A DNA stretch of 64,000 nucleotides, taken from NCBI RefSeq assembly GCF_002288925.2, contig NW_022098069.1, forward strand, positions 73,076,096-73,140,095, given 5' to 3'. Below, piece after piece: positions 12,555 through 22,790 of this stretch. The translations under genes and the position numbers were made by a program. Source of the stretch: Delphinapterus leucas. Its lineage: Eukaryota; Chordata; Mammalia; Artiodactyla; Monodontidae. Each line of letters opens with the position of its first letter. Within the stretch, counting starts at the first letter, position 1. Below the pieces are notes generated by a model. It saw only the letters and a list, made by a program, of their open reading frames with translations, was not told the DNA's origin and ran no database searches.

Positions 12555-12765
12555 AAACTAGCTGTACATATGCAATCTCATTTGATCCGCTGGATAACCC
12601 AAGAGGTAAGTAGTAAAGTTATTATGATTCTTTCACAGACGAGGAAATTAAAACTCATAAAGGTTGGGATATATTCAAAGGTGCCCAGATGGTAGGTGAG
12701 AAGTAAGGATTCAAACCAGGTATTCTTTTTTGAGAACCAGCGCTCTCTCCACACATGCCTCTTAG
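12555..12765 (-). mobile_element. MIR SINE remnant
   Basis: Reads as the reverse of MIR: AATCTCATTTGATCC, then ACAGACGAGGAAATTAAAAC, GGATTCAAACCAGG and a GCGCTCT end. MIR is an ancient tRNA-derived mammalian SINE. The core and tRNA-side order are consistent. Confidence 0.75.
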
Positions 12766-13043
12766 GGCAAACTCTGTATGAGAGGATGGAAAGCAGTGTC
12801 AGTATTCCTGCATAATTAGGAACAGAAAAAAAGGTCATCCTCCCGATCTCCCTCAAAATTCCTACCATCTCCACTACCACCACTTCTACCCTACTTGATA
12901 AGTAAGTTCTCTACTAAGTATTATTTTTGGATGAAAGCATTCCTGGGAGTTTTTAACATTTTAAGTTAATACGCTTTAATATAAATTACCTATTTTTATC
13001 AGATATATTTTTTTACTTCTCCGAATACGAGAGACAGAATTGG

Positions 13044-13381
13044 GCTTCCCTGGTGGCACAGTCGTTAAGAATCTGCCTGCCAATGCAGGGGACACGGGTT
13101 CAAGCACTGGTCCGGGAAGATCCCACATGCCGCGGAGCAACTAAGCACGTGCGCCACAACTACTGAGCCTGTGCTCTAGAGCCCACGAGCCACAAATACT
13201 GAGCCCACGTGCCACAACTACTGAAGCCCACACACCTAGAGCCCATGCTCCGCAGCAAGAGAAGCCACCACCAATGAGAAGCCTACACACCGCAACAAAG
13301 AGTAGCCCCCACTTGCCGCAACTACAGAAAACCCGCGCACAGCAACAAAGACCCAACACTAAGTAAATAAATAGAGAGAGA
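13044..13381 (+). mobile_element. CHR-family SINE, long form
   Basis: Begins GGGCTTCCCTGGTGGCACAG and continues with the longer tail type, in which GCCACAACTACTGAGCC-like units recur. It ends AACAAAGACCCAACACTAAG and an A-rich tail. The 15-bp duplication GAGAGACAGAATTGG lies at 13029-13043 and 13382-13396, an exact match, which proves retrotransposition. Confidence 0.93.
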
Positions 13382-13654
13382 GAGAGACAGAATTGGCAAT
13401 GTCTGCAAGATAAACAAAACACAGGAGAACTGGTGGCATAAAACACAGAAAGTCAAGGATGCTAAAACTGAAAATATTTACTAGAGTTGGCTCATTTGAA
13501 AATCATACAATGAGAAGTACCTAACCATATTCCACTTTCCAGATGTCTTTGAAATCCAAGCATAATACAGAAGAAAGTTCTTACAGAATAAAATTATCTA
13601 TTTATGCCCATGCTACCATGTTGAGACCATCACTTAACCAGAGCAAATGCATTA

Positions 13655-13800
13655 TGTTCATTTAACCTCTGTTTACTGAATTCCACTGTGTTCCATATAT
13701 TGTGATAAATTCTGGGATTAAAAGTACAAATAAGACAATATCCCTGCATTCAAGAAACCTGCAGTGAAGCAAGGTAGACAAATAACATCTGACACTACAT
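13655..13800 (-). mobile_element. L2 LINE 3'-end remnant
   Basis: The run TTCCATATATTGTGATAAATTC followed by AAGACAATATCCCTGCATTC and a GACAAATAAC end resembles the reverse of the L2 3' end (the part with 'gaacagtgcctggcacatag' on the other strand). It is ancient and diverged. Confidence 0.5.
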
Positions 13801-13859
13801 CCTCTGTAGAAACTCCATTTGTTGAATGACAAAGAAAATAATTAACCTGATACTGTCAA

Positions 13860-14250
13860 TCATCCCTCCTTGAAACTCTCCTCCATTTGTTTATATGACA
13901 CCAATGTCAGGTGTTTTCCCCAGTTACCTGCCTGTCAGCTTCCCCTCGGATGCCTTTGTGGTAGTTCCTTGTTGTTCTGCTCATCTCATAAATACCAGCA
14001 TTGCTCTCTTCCCCTCCAACAATACAGCTTCTCCCTGGGCTCTCTCAAACTCATAAGCTGATGACTCCCAATCAATGTTTCCAGCTCATTTCCCTCTCCT
14101 GACACAAGTCCTATATATTTAGCTGATTACCAGATATCTCCATATGAATGTTTTAGATATCTCATTCCCAAAATTGCTTTATGGATTCCTTTTAGCCAGT
14201 GATTGGCAACATCAGTCAATTAGGACCTCAAACCCATGTATTAGCTTTTT
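13860..14250 (+). mobile_element. L2 LINE remnant (reverse transcriptase region)
   Basis: GCTGATGACTCCCAATCAAT at about 14056 resembles the L2 sequence coding the Ala-Asp-Asp catalytic motif. It is followed by an ATCTCCATATGAATGTTTTAG block and ATCTCATTCCC in the order of the L2 reverse transcriptase. It is highly decayed, with no open frame. Orientation is opposite to the next L2 block. Confidence 0.6.
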
Positions 14251-14289
14251 TAATCCCAAAATTTCACTCACTTTATACATTTAATCAAT

Positions 14290-16430
14290 TAAAAAATAAC
14301 ACCATTCATTCACTTATTCATTCAGTTATGTGTTAAGTATCTATTTAGTGTCATGTAGTTTGTTAGACACTAGGGTGCCATGCTGACCTAATCATTGCCC
14401 TTACACAACTCACAGTCTAATCCAAGATACAGACAAACAAACAGGTAAATATAATACACTGTTACAAATGCCATGCTGACATAGATATAGGGTGCCCTAG
14501 GACCTACACAGACTTAAGGTAGGGGTGAAGAACAGAAAGAAGGCTTCCTAAAGGAAGAGATATCTAAGATGAAATCTAGAAAATGAGTAAGAGTTAAACA
14601 AGTAGGAGTGGAAAGAAAAGAGCATGTGCGAAATCATGAAAGAGAATATAACACGGCAAAATGAATGGAAAGAATTTTAGTATGTCTAGTGCTTGGAATA
14701 AAAAAGGTTAAATGATGAATGGTGAGTGTAAAGAAGTAGACAGGGTCTTATAAGCCATGTTTAAAAGTTTAGGCTATAAGAACAACTAGAAGTCACTGAG
14801 GGATTTTAAACAGGTGAATAATATGTGCATTTGAATAGATTGAAAGATGGAAAGAATAAAGCATGCAGATGAAACAGAAGGCTCTTACATTAATCCAGAT
14901 GACAGCTAGATATCAACATGAACTAGGAAAACAGCAATAGGGATAGAAAAAAGTTGGCAGATCAGAGAAACTTTTAGAAGGGAGAACAAATATAATCCAG
15001 TTATCTTTAACTATAGAACATAAGGGAGAAAGGACAAGTCAAAGATTATGTTCAAGTTTCTCCTTTGAATAACTGGATGATGCCATTTATTGGAAACGAT
15101 AGAGGGTAAGTAAGCTTGTGGGAAGGGAAGATATGATGTATTGTTTTGAAATACTTATAAAATAGCCAAGTGAAAACATCTAACAGGCAATAGGATATAT
15201 TGGTTTAGAGTTCAAAGATGATTGTTGAGAAGGAATCAACTGCTTGGGAATCATTAGCATATGACTGGTATTTTAAGCTATGGGAATAGATGATTTAGTA
15301 AAACAACTATAGAATGAAAAGAGAAAAAGGCTATAGGAGAAGCTCCTTAGGCAAAGAGTCCTACAAAGAGGCATAAGAAAGAACACCCAAAAAGGTAAAA
15401 AGAAATTTTTTACCTAGGATACCATGGAGGTCAAGGAAGTGTGTCAAGGTCAGAAGTGTCAAATACTAGAAAGTGGTCGAATAACATAAGGATTGATGCA
15501 TGTCTCTTGGCTTTATCAAGGTCACTAGTGACTTTGGAGAGAACAGCTTCAGCCAAGCTCAGGAGCTAGTGGAGTAGTGAAGGTAAATGCCAGATCTCAG
15601 TGAGTTAAGGAAGAAATACGCAAGAGGGGAAGCAAAAGTATAAGCAATTCTTTCAAGATGTTTGGCTGCAAGGGAGTGAAAAGAGATCAAGAGAATCCAG
15701 AAAGCGGTGAGAGATCTAAGTTCGGTTTGTTTATAAAATGGGAAAAACATATACCATATTTAAATTCTAACAGAGTATATCAGAAGGAGAAAGGGAGTAA
15801 TTCATGGAGGAAGGTCCCTGAGAAGAAGGTTCCTGAGAAGATGGTAGGGGATGAGATCCAGAGCTCAGGTAGAGAAATAATACTTAAAAAAGGATACTTC
15901 ATTATGACAGGAGAACATGAGTAAAAGACAGGTATAGTATAGATTTTCTTTGTGGTATAATACATGTTTATAAGAAAGGAGTGGGTGGAGGAGAGCAAAA
16001 GTGGCTGGAGTGCAAGGAGAATGGCAAAGCTTTTAAAGAACTTCTGTGTAGAACGAAAGAAATAAAAAGATTGCCAAGCCATGTAAAATGTAAGGAAGTT
16101 TAGGGAACTACTTAAGAGTGGTTGAGATGATGAACCAGAGAAATTAAACAGGATATGGTAGAAAGTAAAGACAGGAAGTGACCAATAGTAAAACAAGGAC
16201 TAGAGGTGCACATGAGGAAGTAATGAAGAATAAGAAGTTGTATCAATAAGATGGTTTATTACTTCTGAGGAAGAAATGTTAGGCTATGACAAAGTCCAAT
16301 GTGTAGCCATGAAAAAAAGATGAAGAAGTAGAAAGAAGGTGAAGTTGTCTGGAGCCAAGTAAATAAAACGATGAGATGCTAAACTATCTATAGACATGAA
16401 CATTGCAGCCGCCTAGGATGACATGACAAG
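14290..16430 (-). mobile_element. Long L2 LINE remnant
   Basis: About 2.1 kb reads as L2 in reverse. The 3' end (AGACACTAGGGTGCC, TTGCCCTTACACAACTCACAG) is near 14370. It is followed by ACAGGGTCTTATAAGCCATG, GAAGTCACTGAGGGATTTTA, TAATCCAGATGACAGCTAGA, then near 15250 ATCATTAGCATATGACTGGT, the reverse of the Tyr-Ala-Asp-Asp region. Further along are GGTCACTAGTGACTTTGGAG and GGGATGAGATCCAGAGCTCA. L2 is a CR1-group LINE inactive since early mammals. The apparent open frames are chance. Confidence 0.72.
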
Positions 16431-17307
16431 TGAAAGAGAAAAGGACACAATGAGCCAGAAAAATTAGTCTAAAGGGGCTCAAATGCCACATTCAAGCAAC
16501 AATTACATCCAATGTTTTAATTTGTTCTAAATTTACATGTATTGTATTAGATACCAAGCCTGAGTTTGTAATTCAGAGTAAAACAATCCAATTCCTCCTT
16601 TCAAAATCTATTTAAAATCACTTGAATTAGGTTTAAAAAAGTACCTAGATCCTGGGGGTAAAAAACCCAGACTAGTATGGCTATTTCCCCAAAGGATTTA
16701 GATATTTGGGGGAGGGAGGTCTGAATATATGTGACAATATTATTTCCAGTTGTCACTTTGTTAAATATTTCCGAATAGCATTCTCATTTCTACATAAGAG
16801 TGTTATTTTTCACCAAGCATAATAAAGGACTTTGCAAAAAGACGTTTGGCTAGAATTGTTTCAATAATTCTTGTCTCATATTAACATTGATCAAAGAACC
16901 CAGAACTTTCACATTTTTAGTTAGGACTGTTTTTAGCTGCAAGTAATAGAAAACGTGACTAACAGTAGCTAGAACAAAAAGGGGTTTATTTTTATCACAA
17001 AAAAAGAGATAAAAAGGCCAGCGCTGGTACACGTCTTCTAAGATCCAGGCTCCTCCTTTCCTTCTACTCCACTACACTTGGCACATTGGCTTGTTGCAAA
17101 ATTACTTCTACAGCTTTGCACCAGTCCTTCATTCAGGGCAGGAAAAAGAGAGGAGCGCTGAACAGCTACATTTGTCCTTTCAATTAAGAAAACAAAAAGC
17201 TTTCCCTGAAGCCCCTGCAGCTTAAGTCTCAGTGTCCCTAAGGGGATCACAGGGCTACAGTTAGTTATGCGGGAGTCTGGGAAGTAGAGGGCAATGCCAC
17301 GATTAGC
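16431..17307. other. Unassigned sequence with a possible ancient repeat
   Basis: No gene seen. The part at about 16925-17270 (GCAAGTAATAGAAAACGTGA, then GGGGTTTATTTTTATCAC) resembles a common mammalian interspersed repeat whose name I cannot give with confidence. Confidence 0.35.
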
Positions 17308-17535
17308 TCTGACCAGTAGTTCTCAAACAGTTCTCCTTCAACCCTTAAAGAATGTTTTAATATCTGTCAGGGCATTTTGATTGTCACAGTAATGAGAAGG
17401 AGGCCAATTACTGATTGGCACCTAGTGCCTAGAGGTAAGAGATGCCAAAAACAGTGAAATGTAAGGAGCAATCCCCTACAATGGAGATTTGCCCTGCCCA
17501 AAACACCAAAATGTCTCCACTAAGAAACCCTGACT
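17308..17535 (-). mobile_element. MER5A-like hAT-Charlie remnant
   Basis: Starts CAGTAGTTCTCAAACAG and ends AGAAACCCTG, the two MER5A termini. Between them are TTGATTGTCACAGTAA, GCACCTAGTGCCTAGAGG and CCTACAATGGAGATTTGCCC in MER5A reverse order. This is the more complete of the two MER5A copies in the window. Confidence 0.78.
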
Positions 17536-17699
17536 CAGGCCAGTTGCGATGAGTCACTGGAGTGGGCACACTGCTACTACAAACAAAATCTGTGTTCTGT
17601 TAGCAGAAAATACGGGAAGAAGGGAGAGTGAGTAGAGTGAGGTGAATATCGGGTAGAACTGACAGTATCTGCAGCATCTTACCTGAGCTTTCTGGTGTT

Positions 17700-17860
17700 C
17701 ACAATTATTTTTATTTTTTATGGAAAATTTCAAACATATACAAAGTGAAAAGAACAGTGTAATGAATTCCCATGTACCCATCATCCAGCTTCAACAGTTA
17801 TCAACATTCTACCATTTGTTTCATCTTTCCCAGTTTTTTTTTTTTTTAATTTTAGTTTTT
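17700..17860 (+). mobile_element. Ancient L1-type 3' region remnant
   Basis: TTATGGAAAATTTCAAACAT, ACAGTGTAATGAATTCCCAT and GTACCCATCATCCAGCTTCA are consecutive blocks of a widespread old mammalian repeat that I believe is an L1M-class 3' region. The family is uncertain, but its identity as a dispersed repeat is not. Confidence 0.5.
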
Positions 17861-19554
17861 GACCTGACAAGATTTCTGAGTAAATTAAAATATAAAAGAA
17901 AGCTTGACTAGATAACCAGGACAAATATTGTCAGTATACTGTGTATATCTAATTTAAATCTAATTGTTTTTGCACGCTCTACTACTAGCAAAGCAAATTT
18001 AATTAAAGGAATCACTTCAGTTAAAGGCATATAGAATTCAAGTGAAAATATCTGGTGAATACAACTGTATATGAAAGGAAAAAATGCCTTTATTATTCAC
18101 AATGCTCCTGACCTCTAAGACTTCTAAGAAGAGGAGAGTCCTTTGTCAGCTGATTAGACTGTTGAGTGAGAAAGTAAAAAGAGAGAATCCGAAAGAACTA
18201 TAATTACAATCCTTTCAAAAAAGACTGAAGTGAAGAGAATCTAAGAGGGCTAAGAAGCTAAGACTCAGTACAGCTGAGAAGCTGTTAGGAAGAAGTGAGA
18301 GGGTAGAGAAGAAATGTGATACGGGTTACACAAGAAAAAGAATTTTGGAAAATTAACAAGGGGATATGTATTAAGTTTTGCATATGGTATGTAATGTACA
18401 TCGTTCACCTCTCTCCATGCAATCTTCGTAAAAATTTATATTTTTCATTAATGCATTGGAAAATTGAACATATTTTGGGGAAGCCTTGCAGTGCTGAGTC
18501 CTGCTTTAAAGTAGTCTCAGAAGGATACTACCACAATAAAATTATATTTACATGTTAGAGGATCTTTTTAAAGTATATCTTACTTTTCCCTTTATTCTTT
18601 ATATTACACAAATAACAATATACTAATATATATATGTATTTAACATATAGGAGAACAACATATAGGAAATAAAGTCCACTGAAACACACTGTAACACTAC
18701 CTCCAGTCATGAGCCATATAAGCATTTCATTTATTTTTTCCCATGCAGATATATACTTTTTAAATGTTTACCAAAAATGGGAGCATGTTAATACATATAG
18801 TTTATAATCTGTGAATATGCATATCTTACAGAGCAGTACTGTTCCATTCACACAATAGGGAGGAACTGGTACCCATGTTTAAAATTTTTGAAATTTCTCT
18901 ACTGCCATGCAGAAAGCAGTGCCTTTATATTATTAAATAATAGCTCATTAAAGAAAATCTATTAATTTATAATTAATGTGCATTCCTGAAATAATATCAA
19001 GAGTGAAACTGGCCCCTTAAATAACTGCCATTAGAACTGATGGAATGTTGAGAGACACATCAAAACAAATCAAACTCTGTCTTTTGGTGTTTTTGTTTTG
19101 CTTTGTTTTTTCAGCAGTTGGTATGTGTTAGGTTGCTCCTAAAACAAAATAGTTATATCCATTTTTGCATTTCTTAAAACCCACAATGTCACAGAATCCT
19201 GATATTCCCATCAACACATTTGAATTATAAAAAGAAAAAACAAGAGGAGGAAAAAGTATTCCTATTGGGAAATCACGGATGAAATAATATGTATGAATGG
19301 AGGTAAAGAAGATGTATGATTAGAGATAAGTGGGAACGAAGTATAAAAATGAAGTGAGGGGTGGGGATTTGCTATTCAAATACCATTACCCAGTCAACCA
19401 AGATTAATTCTAGGCCAGTCATGAACTTCTCACAGATCCTTAATCTTGAAATTATAAATAATAAAACAATCCATAGTTATAAAATAATTTGTGACTCTTA
19501 GCAAACTACTGCAAATTCTGCAGTTTATCTGGGCTGTATATAAGGGATCATTCA
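17861..19554. other. Unassigned AT-rich sequence
   Basis: About 1.7 kb with no recognisable gene or firm repeat. Short AT runs occur near 18600-18650. Confidence 0.45.
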
Positions 19555-20215
19555 GCCATCATTTGTGGTATGCCAGACACTGTCCTAGATACAATTAAGT
19601 GAAAATGGTTTCGGGCCACGAGGAATTCAGACTCTAGAGGAGACCAACATGTAAACAATTAAGTGAATAAACTTTTATAGTTGAAATAACAGAAGTATAT
19701 AAAGGATCGAGTATACCCAGAGACCAAGAAACAGCTTCGTAAGTGAAATGAGTCTTAAATGGAGAGTATGAATTCGACAATTGGGCCAGGGGAAAATAGC
19801 ATTCCAAGCAGAGTGAAAAGACTAACTAAAAAGCAAAGAAGCACGATATAGCAAAATACTTTACAACATCTTCAAGTAATCCCATATGAATAAAGCATAG
19901 AATGCAAGGAAGACTCTGGTAAGAGATGATACAAGAGGGAGGCAGGATGAGCTCATGGAGCGCCACACTGACAAATTTGTAGCATGTCATATAGTTAATG
20001 AGTAACCATTGAAGTCTTTTTAATTTACAAGTAACATGACCAGATTTTAGAAAGATTTATCTGGTAGCAGTACTGAAGATGAAATAGAGACATATAAGCC
20101 AAGATGAGGGAAATCAACTAAAGTAGTCCAGCCCAAGTGATGATGGGCTGAACTACACTTTGAAGCAGTGAGAATGGAAAAGAGGTAGATTTATGTCAGT
20201 GATGTTAACAAAGGA

Positions 20216-20440
20216 GAATCAGTTGGTCTCTGTTACTGTATATGGCCTTGGTTCAGACCCAGCTCTCTCATCTACTAGCTGTATAACCTTAAATAATTTA
20301 CATAATTCTCAATTCAAATTTCTCCTTGACTTTAAAATAAAAATAATAACAATTCCTAACTCACAGAGTTGTTGTGAGAATTCAGTGAGCTATTGAAATG
20401 TTAAATGCCTATCATAGTGTTAGATCACTTATTTTTTATC
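20216..20440 (+). mobile_element. MIR SINE remnant inside L2
   Basis: CTACTAGCTGTATAACCTTA, AATTTACATAATTCTCAATT, then TAACTCACAGAGTTGTTGTG and GAGAATTCAGTGAGCTATTG follow the MIR order from tRNA-related part to core. It splits the surrounding L2. Confidence 0.75.
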
Positions 20441-20534
20441 GTCATCAAAGGAATGAATGGAAAATTAGTCCCCAGGTTGCTATGTTTGTTATATGGAGGT
20501 ATTTACCTATGAAAAGAAAATATAAATGACAAAT

Positions 20535-20615
20535 TTTGGACATTTTAAGTGCCTAGCACAAAGCAGGCCCTCAATAAAAATGCACTGAGTTAATGAATAA
20601 ATGAATCCTTAAAAT
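20535..20615 (+). mobile_element. MIR or L2 3'-end remnant
   Basis: GTGCCTAGCACAAAGCAGGC, CCTCAATAAA and a GAATAAATGAAT end match the shared 3' end of MIR and L2. Too short to separate the two. Confidence 0.6.
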
Positions 20616-20800
20616 GTCTATGGGAAAACTGTAAGATTTCTTCCTATATGTATCAGATATTTAGGAGGCAGCCCTAGATTACAAGTATAGATCTGGGAGT
20701 CATTAGTGTACAGGTTTTCTTTAAAACCATGTATGACTGATTTCAGTCAAGTGACCCATGCACTACAGAGGACAGACGAGGGGTAAACTCAGAACAAGAA

Positions 20801-21200
20801 ATACCAACATTTTAAGACCAGGTAGAAAAGTACACAAAAGAGCATTCTGAGAAAATAGATTATTACTTCCCATTTGCCACATTCATTGTTTGGCAAAGGA
20901 AACGTGTTTGTAATTTATGATAATTATCTCAAATCACAAGACTTCTGTGAACATTTTCATACCCTTCATATAACGTTATGTGCTAAGATTACATGGGAAA
21001 AAAGGACAATATAACCTATAAAATATGAGGAAGTCTCTCTTTTCTATTCCTCTTATTGAAATTTTCATGAAAATACTTCCTGGTGAAGAAGCTCTCAGAG
21101 AATACATACCAGATACTTAGTTAAATATAACTGACACATGTGACATGTGAGGGAGGAAGGAAGACAATATTTTCCCTATGATTAAAAATTAGAGCACAGA
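20801..21200. other. Unassigned sequence
   Basis: I recognise no gene or repeat between the L2 remnant and the nested SINE pair. Confidence 0.45.
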
Positions 21201-21810
21201 GGACTTCTCTGGTGGTGCAGTGGTTAAGAATCCGCCTGACGGGGCTTCCCTCGTGGCGCAGTGGTTGAGAGTCCGCCTGCCGATGCAGGGGACACGGGTT
21301 CGTGCCCCGGTCTGGGAGGATCCCACATGCCGCGGAGCAGCTGGGCCCATGAGCCATGGCCGCTGAGCCTGCGCGTCCGGAGCCTGTGCTCCGCAACAGG
21401 AGAGGCCACAACAGTGAGAGGCCCGCGTACCGCAAAAAAAAAAAAAAAAAAGAAAGAAAGAATCCGCCTGCCAATGCAGGAGACACAGGTTTGATCCCTG
21501 GTCCAGGAAGATCCCACATGCTACAGAGCAACTAAGCCCATGCACCACAACTACTGAGCCTGCACTCTAGAGCCCGCCAGCCACAACTACTGAGCCTACA
21601 CTCTAGAACCTGCAAGCCACAACTACTGAGCCCGCATGTCACAACTACAGAAGCCCGTGGGCCTACAGCCCATGCTCCACAACAAGAGAAGCCACAGCAA
21701 TGAGAAGCCCATGCACCACAACGAAGAGTAGCCCCCACTCATCGCAACTAGAGAACGCCCACATGCAGCAACGAAGACCCAATGCAGCCAAAAATGGATT
21801 TAAAAAAATA
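21201..21810 (+). mobile_element. CHR-family SINE, long form, split by another SINE
   Basis: The outer element starts GGACTTCTCTGGTGGTGCAG, is broken at 21238, and resumes at 21471 with CCAATGCAGGAGACACAGG. The tail has several diverged GCCACAACTACTGAGCC-type units (about 21540-21660) and ends near AATGCAGCCAAAAATGG plus an A-rich run. I could not find a convincing outer target duplication. Confidence 0.9.
21240..21457 (+). mobile_element. CHR SINE, short form, inserted into the outer SINE
   Basis: Starts GGGGCTTCCCTCGTGGCGCA and ends in GCGTACCGC plus poly(A). The 13-bp duplication AAGAATCCGCCTG at 21226-21238 and 21458-21470 is itself outer-SINE sequence, which proves this one is younger. 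Same orientation as the host. Overlapping frames on both strands are SINE artefacts. Confidence 0.95.
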
Positions 21811-22024
21811 AAAAAATTAATTTAATTTAAAAGATGAAAAAAAGAACTACATTACTAACTCAAAAAAAAGAAACACAAAAGTTAAAAAAAATTAGAATAT
21901 ACAGATGTTGAACTATAACACTGCACCCAAAACTTATATAATAAAATAAATTATAAAGGGAGAGTGTGATTTTTTTTAAAAAAACTACATATATTTGGTC
22001 TTTGCTCACAATTCTTTAAACATA

Positions 22025-22790
22025 GCTCCTAAAACCTTTGTAATTTCCTGAATGATAGGGGTGATAGGAACATCATTTGTTCTAATATTTGGTCTTTATC
22101 CTTCCTTCCTGACAAAGAGCTCCTATGTCTTTTGGAATTTCCTGGGTAATAGAAGCATCTTTTGTCCAAATGAGGCCACTCTTGGTGGGCCTTTACATAG
22201 CTTCAGGATGGGTGCTGGTCACCAGAAAGACCAAAGCATGATTAGAGGGTTAGAATTTTCAGCCCACCCCTTAACCTCTGGGGAGGTGGGAGGCACTGGA
22301 AATTGAGATAATCACCAATGGTCAATGATTTACTCAATCAATGAAACCTCCATAAAAACTCCTAATGATGGGGTTCAGAGAGCTTCTGGGGTGGTGAATT
22401 CATCAAGGTGCTGGGAGGGTGACATGCCCATAGAGGGCATGAAAGTCCCAGGTGCCCCTCCCCCATATTTTGCCCTGTGCATGTCTTCCATTTGGCTGTT
22501 CCTGAATTGTATCCTTTATAATAAACCAGTGATAGCAAGTGTCTTCCTGAGTTCTGTGAGATATGCTAGCAAATTATCCCACCTGAGGAGGGAGTCGTGG
22601 GAACCCCCAATATATAGATGGCTGGCAAACTAGGGCTTGCTACTAACATCTGAAATGGGAGCAGTCATATGGAACTGAGACCTTAACCTGTGGGGTCTGT
22701 GCTAACTCTGGGTAGTGTCAGAATTGAATTAAATTGTAGGAAACCCAATTGGTGTCAGAGAATTGGAGAACTGGTTGTTGGGTGGAGGAA
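22025..22790 (+). mobile_element. Ancient LTR-like repeat (endogenous retrovirus class, family uncertain)
   Basis: Blocks such as GGAATTTCCTGGGTAATAG, ACCAGAAAGACCAAAGCATG, CTCCATAAAAACTCC, GAGAGCTTCTGGGGTGGTGA, and TGGGAACCCCCAATATATAG belong to a known mammalian LTR-type repeat that I recognise but cannot name surely. AATAAA at 22520-22525 would be its polyadenylation signal. No viral gene is attached. The first 100 bp look internally duplicated (AGCTCCTA... at 22024 and 22119). Old and inactive. Confidence 0.55.

Larger units (their letters stand above)
19555..20800 (-). mobile_element. L2 LINE remnant interrupted by MIR pieces
   Basis: TGCCAGACACTGTCCTAGAT (19570) is the reverse of the L2 3' end. 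AGCATTCCAAGCAGAGTGAA, AGTAACATGACCAGATTTTA and AAAGTAGTCCAGCCCAAGTG follow in L2 order. The L2 resumes after the MIR insert at about 20640, with AGATCTGGGAGTCATTAGTG close to the catalytic region. Diverged throughout, no open frame. Confidence 0.65.

Noticed and set aside
15559..16196. Frames in the 15.5-16.2 kb region considered as a gene
   Set aside because: The region aligns in order with an L2 LINE on the minus strand; the frames do not match the L2 protein frame.
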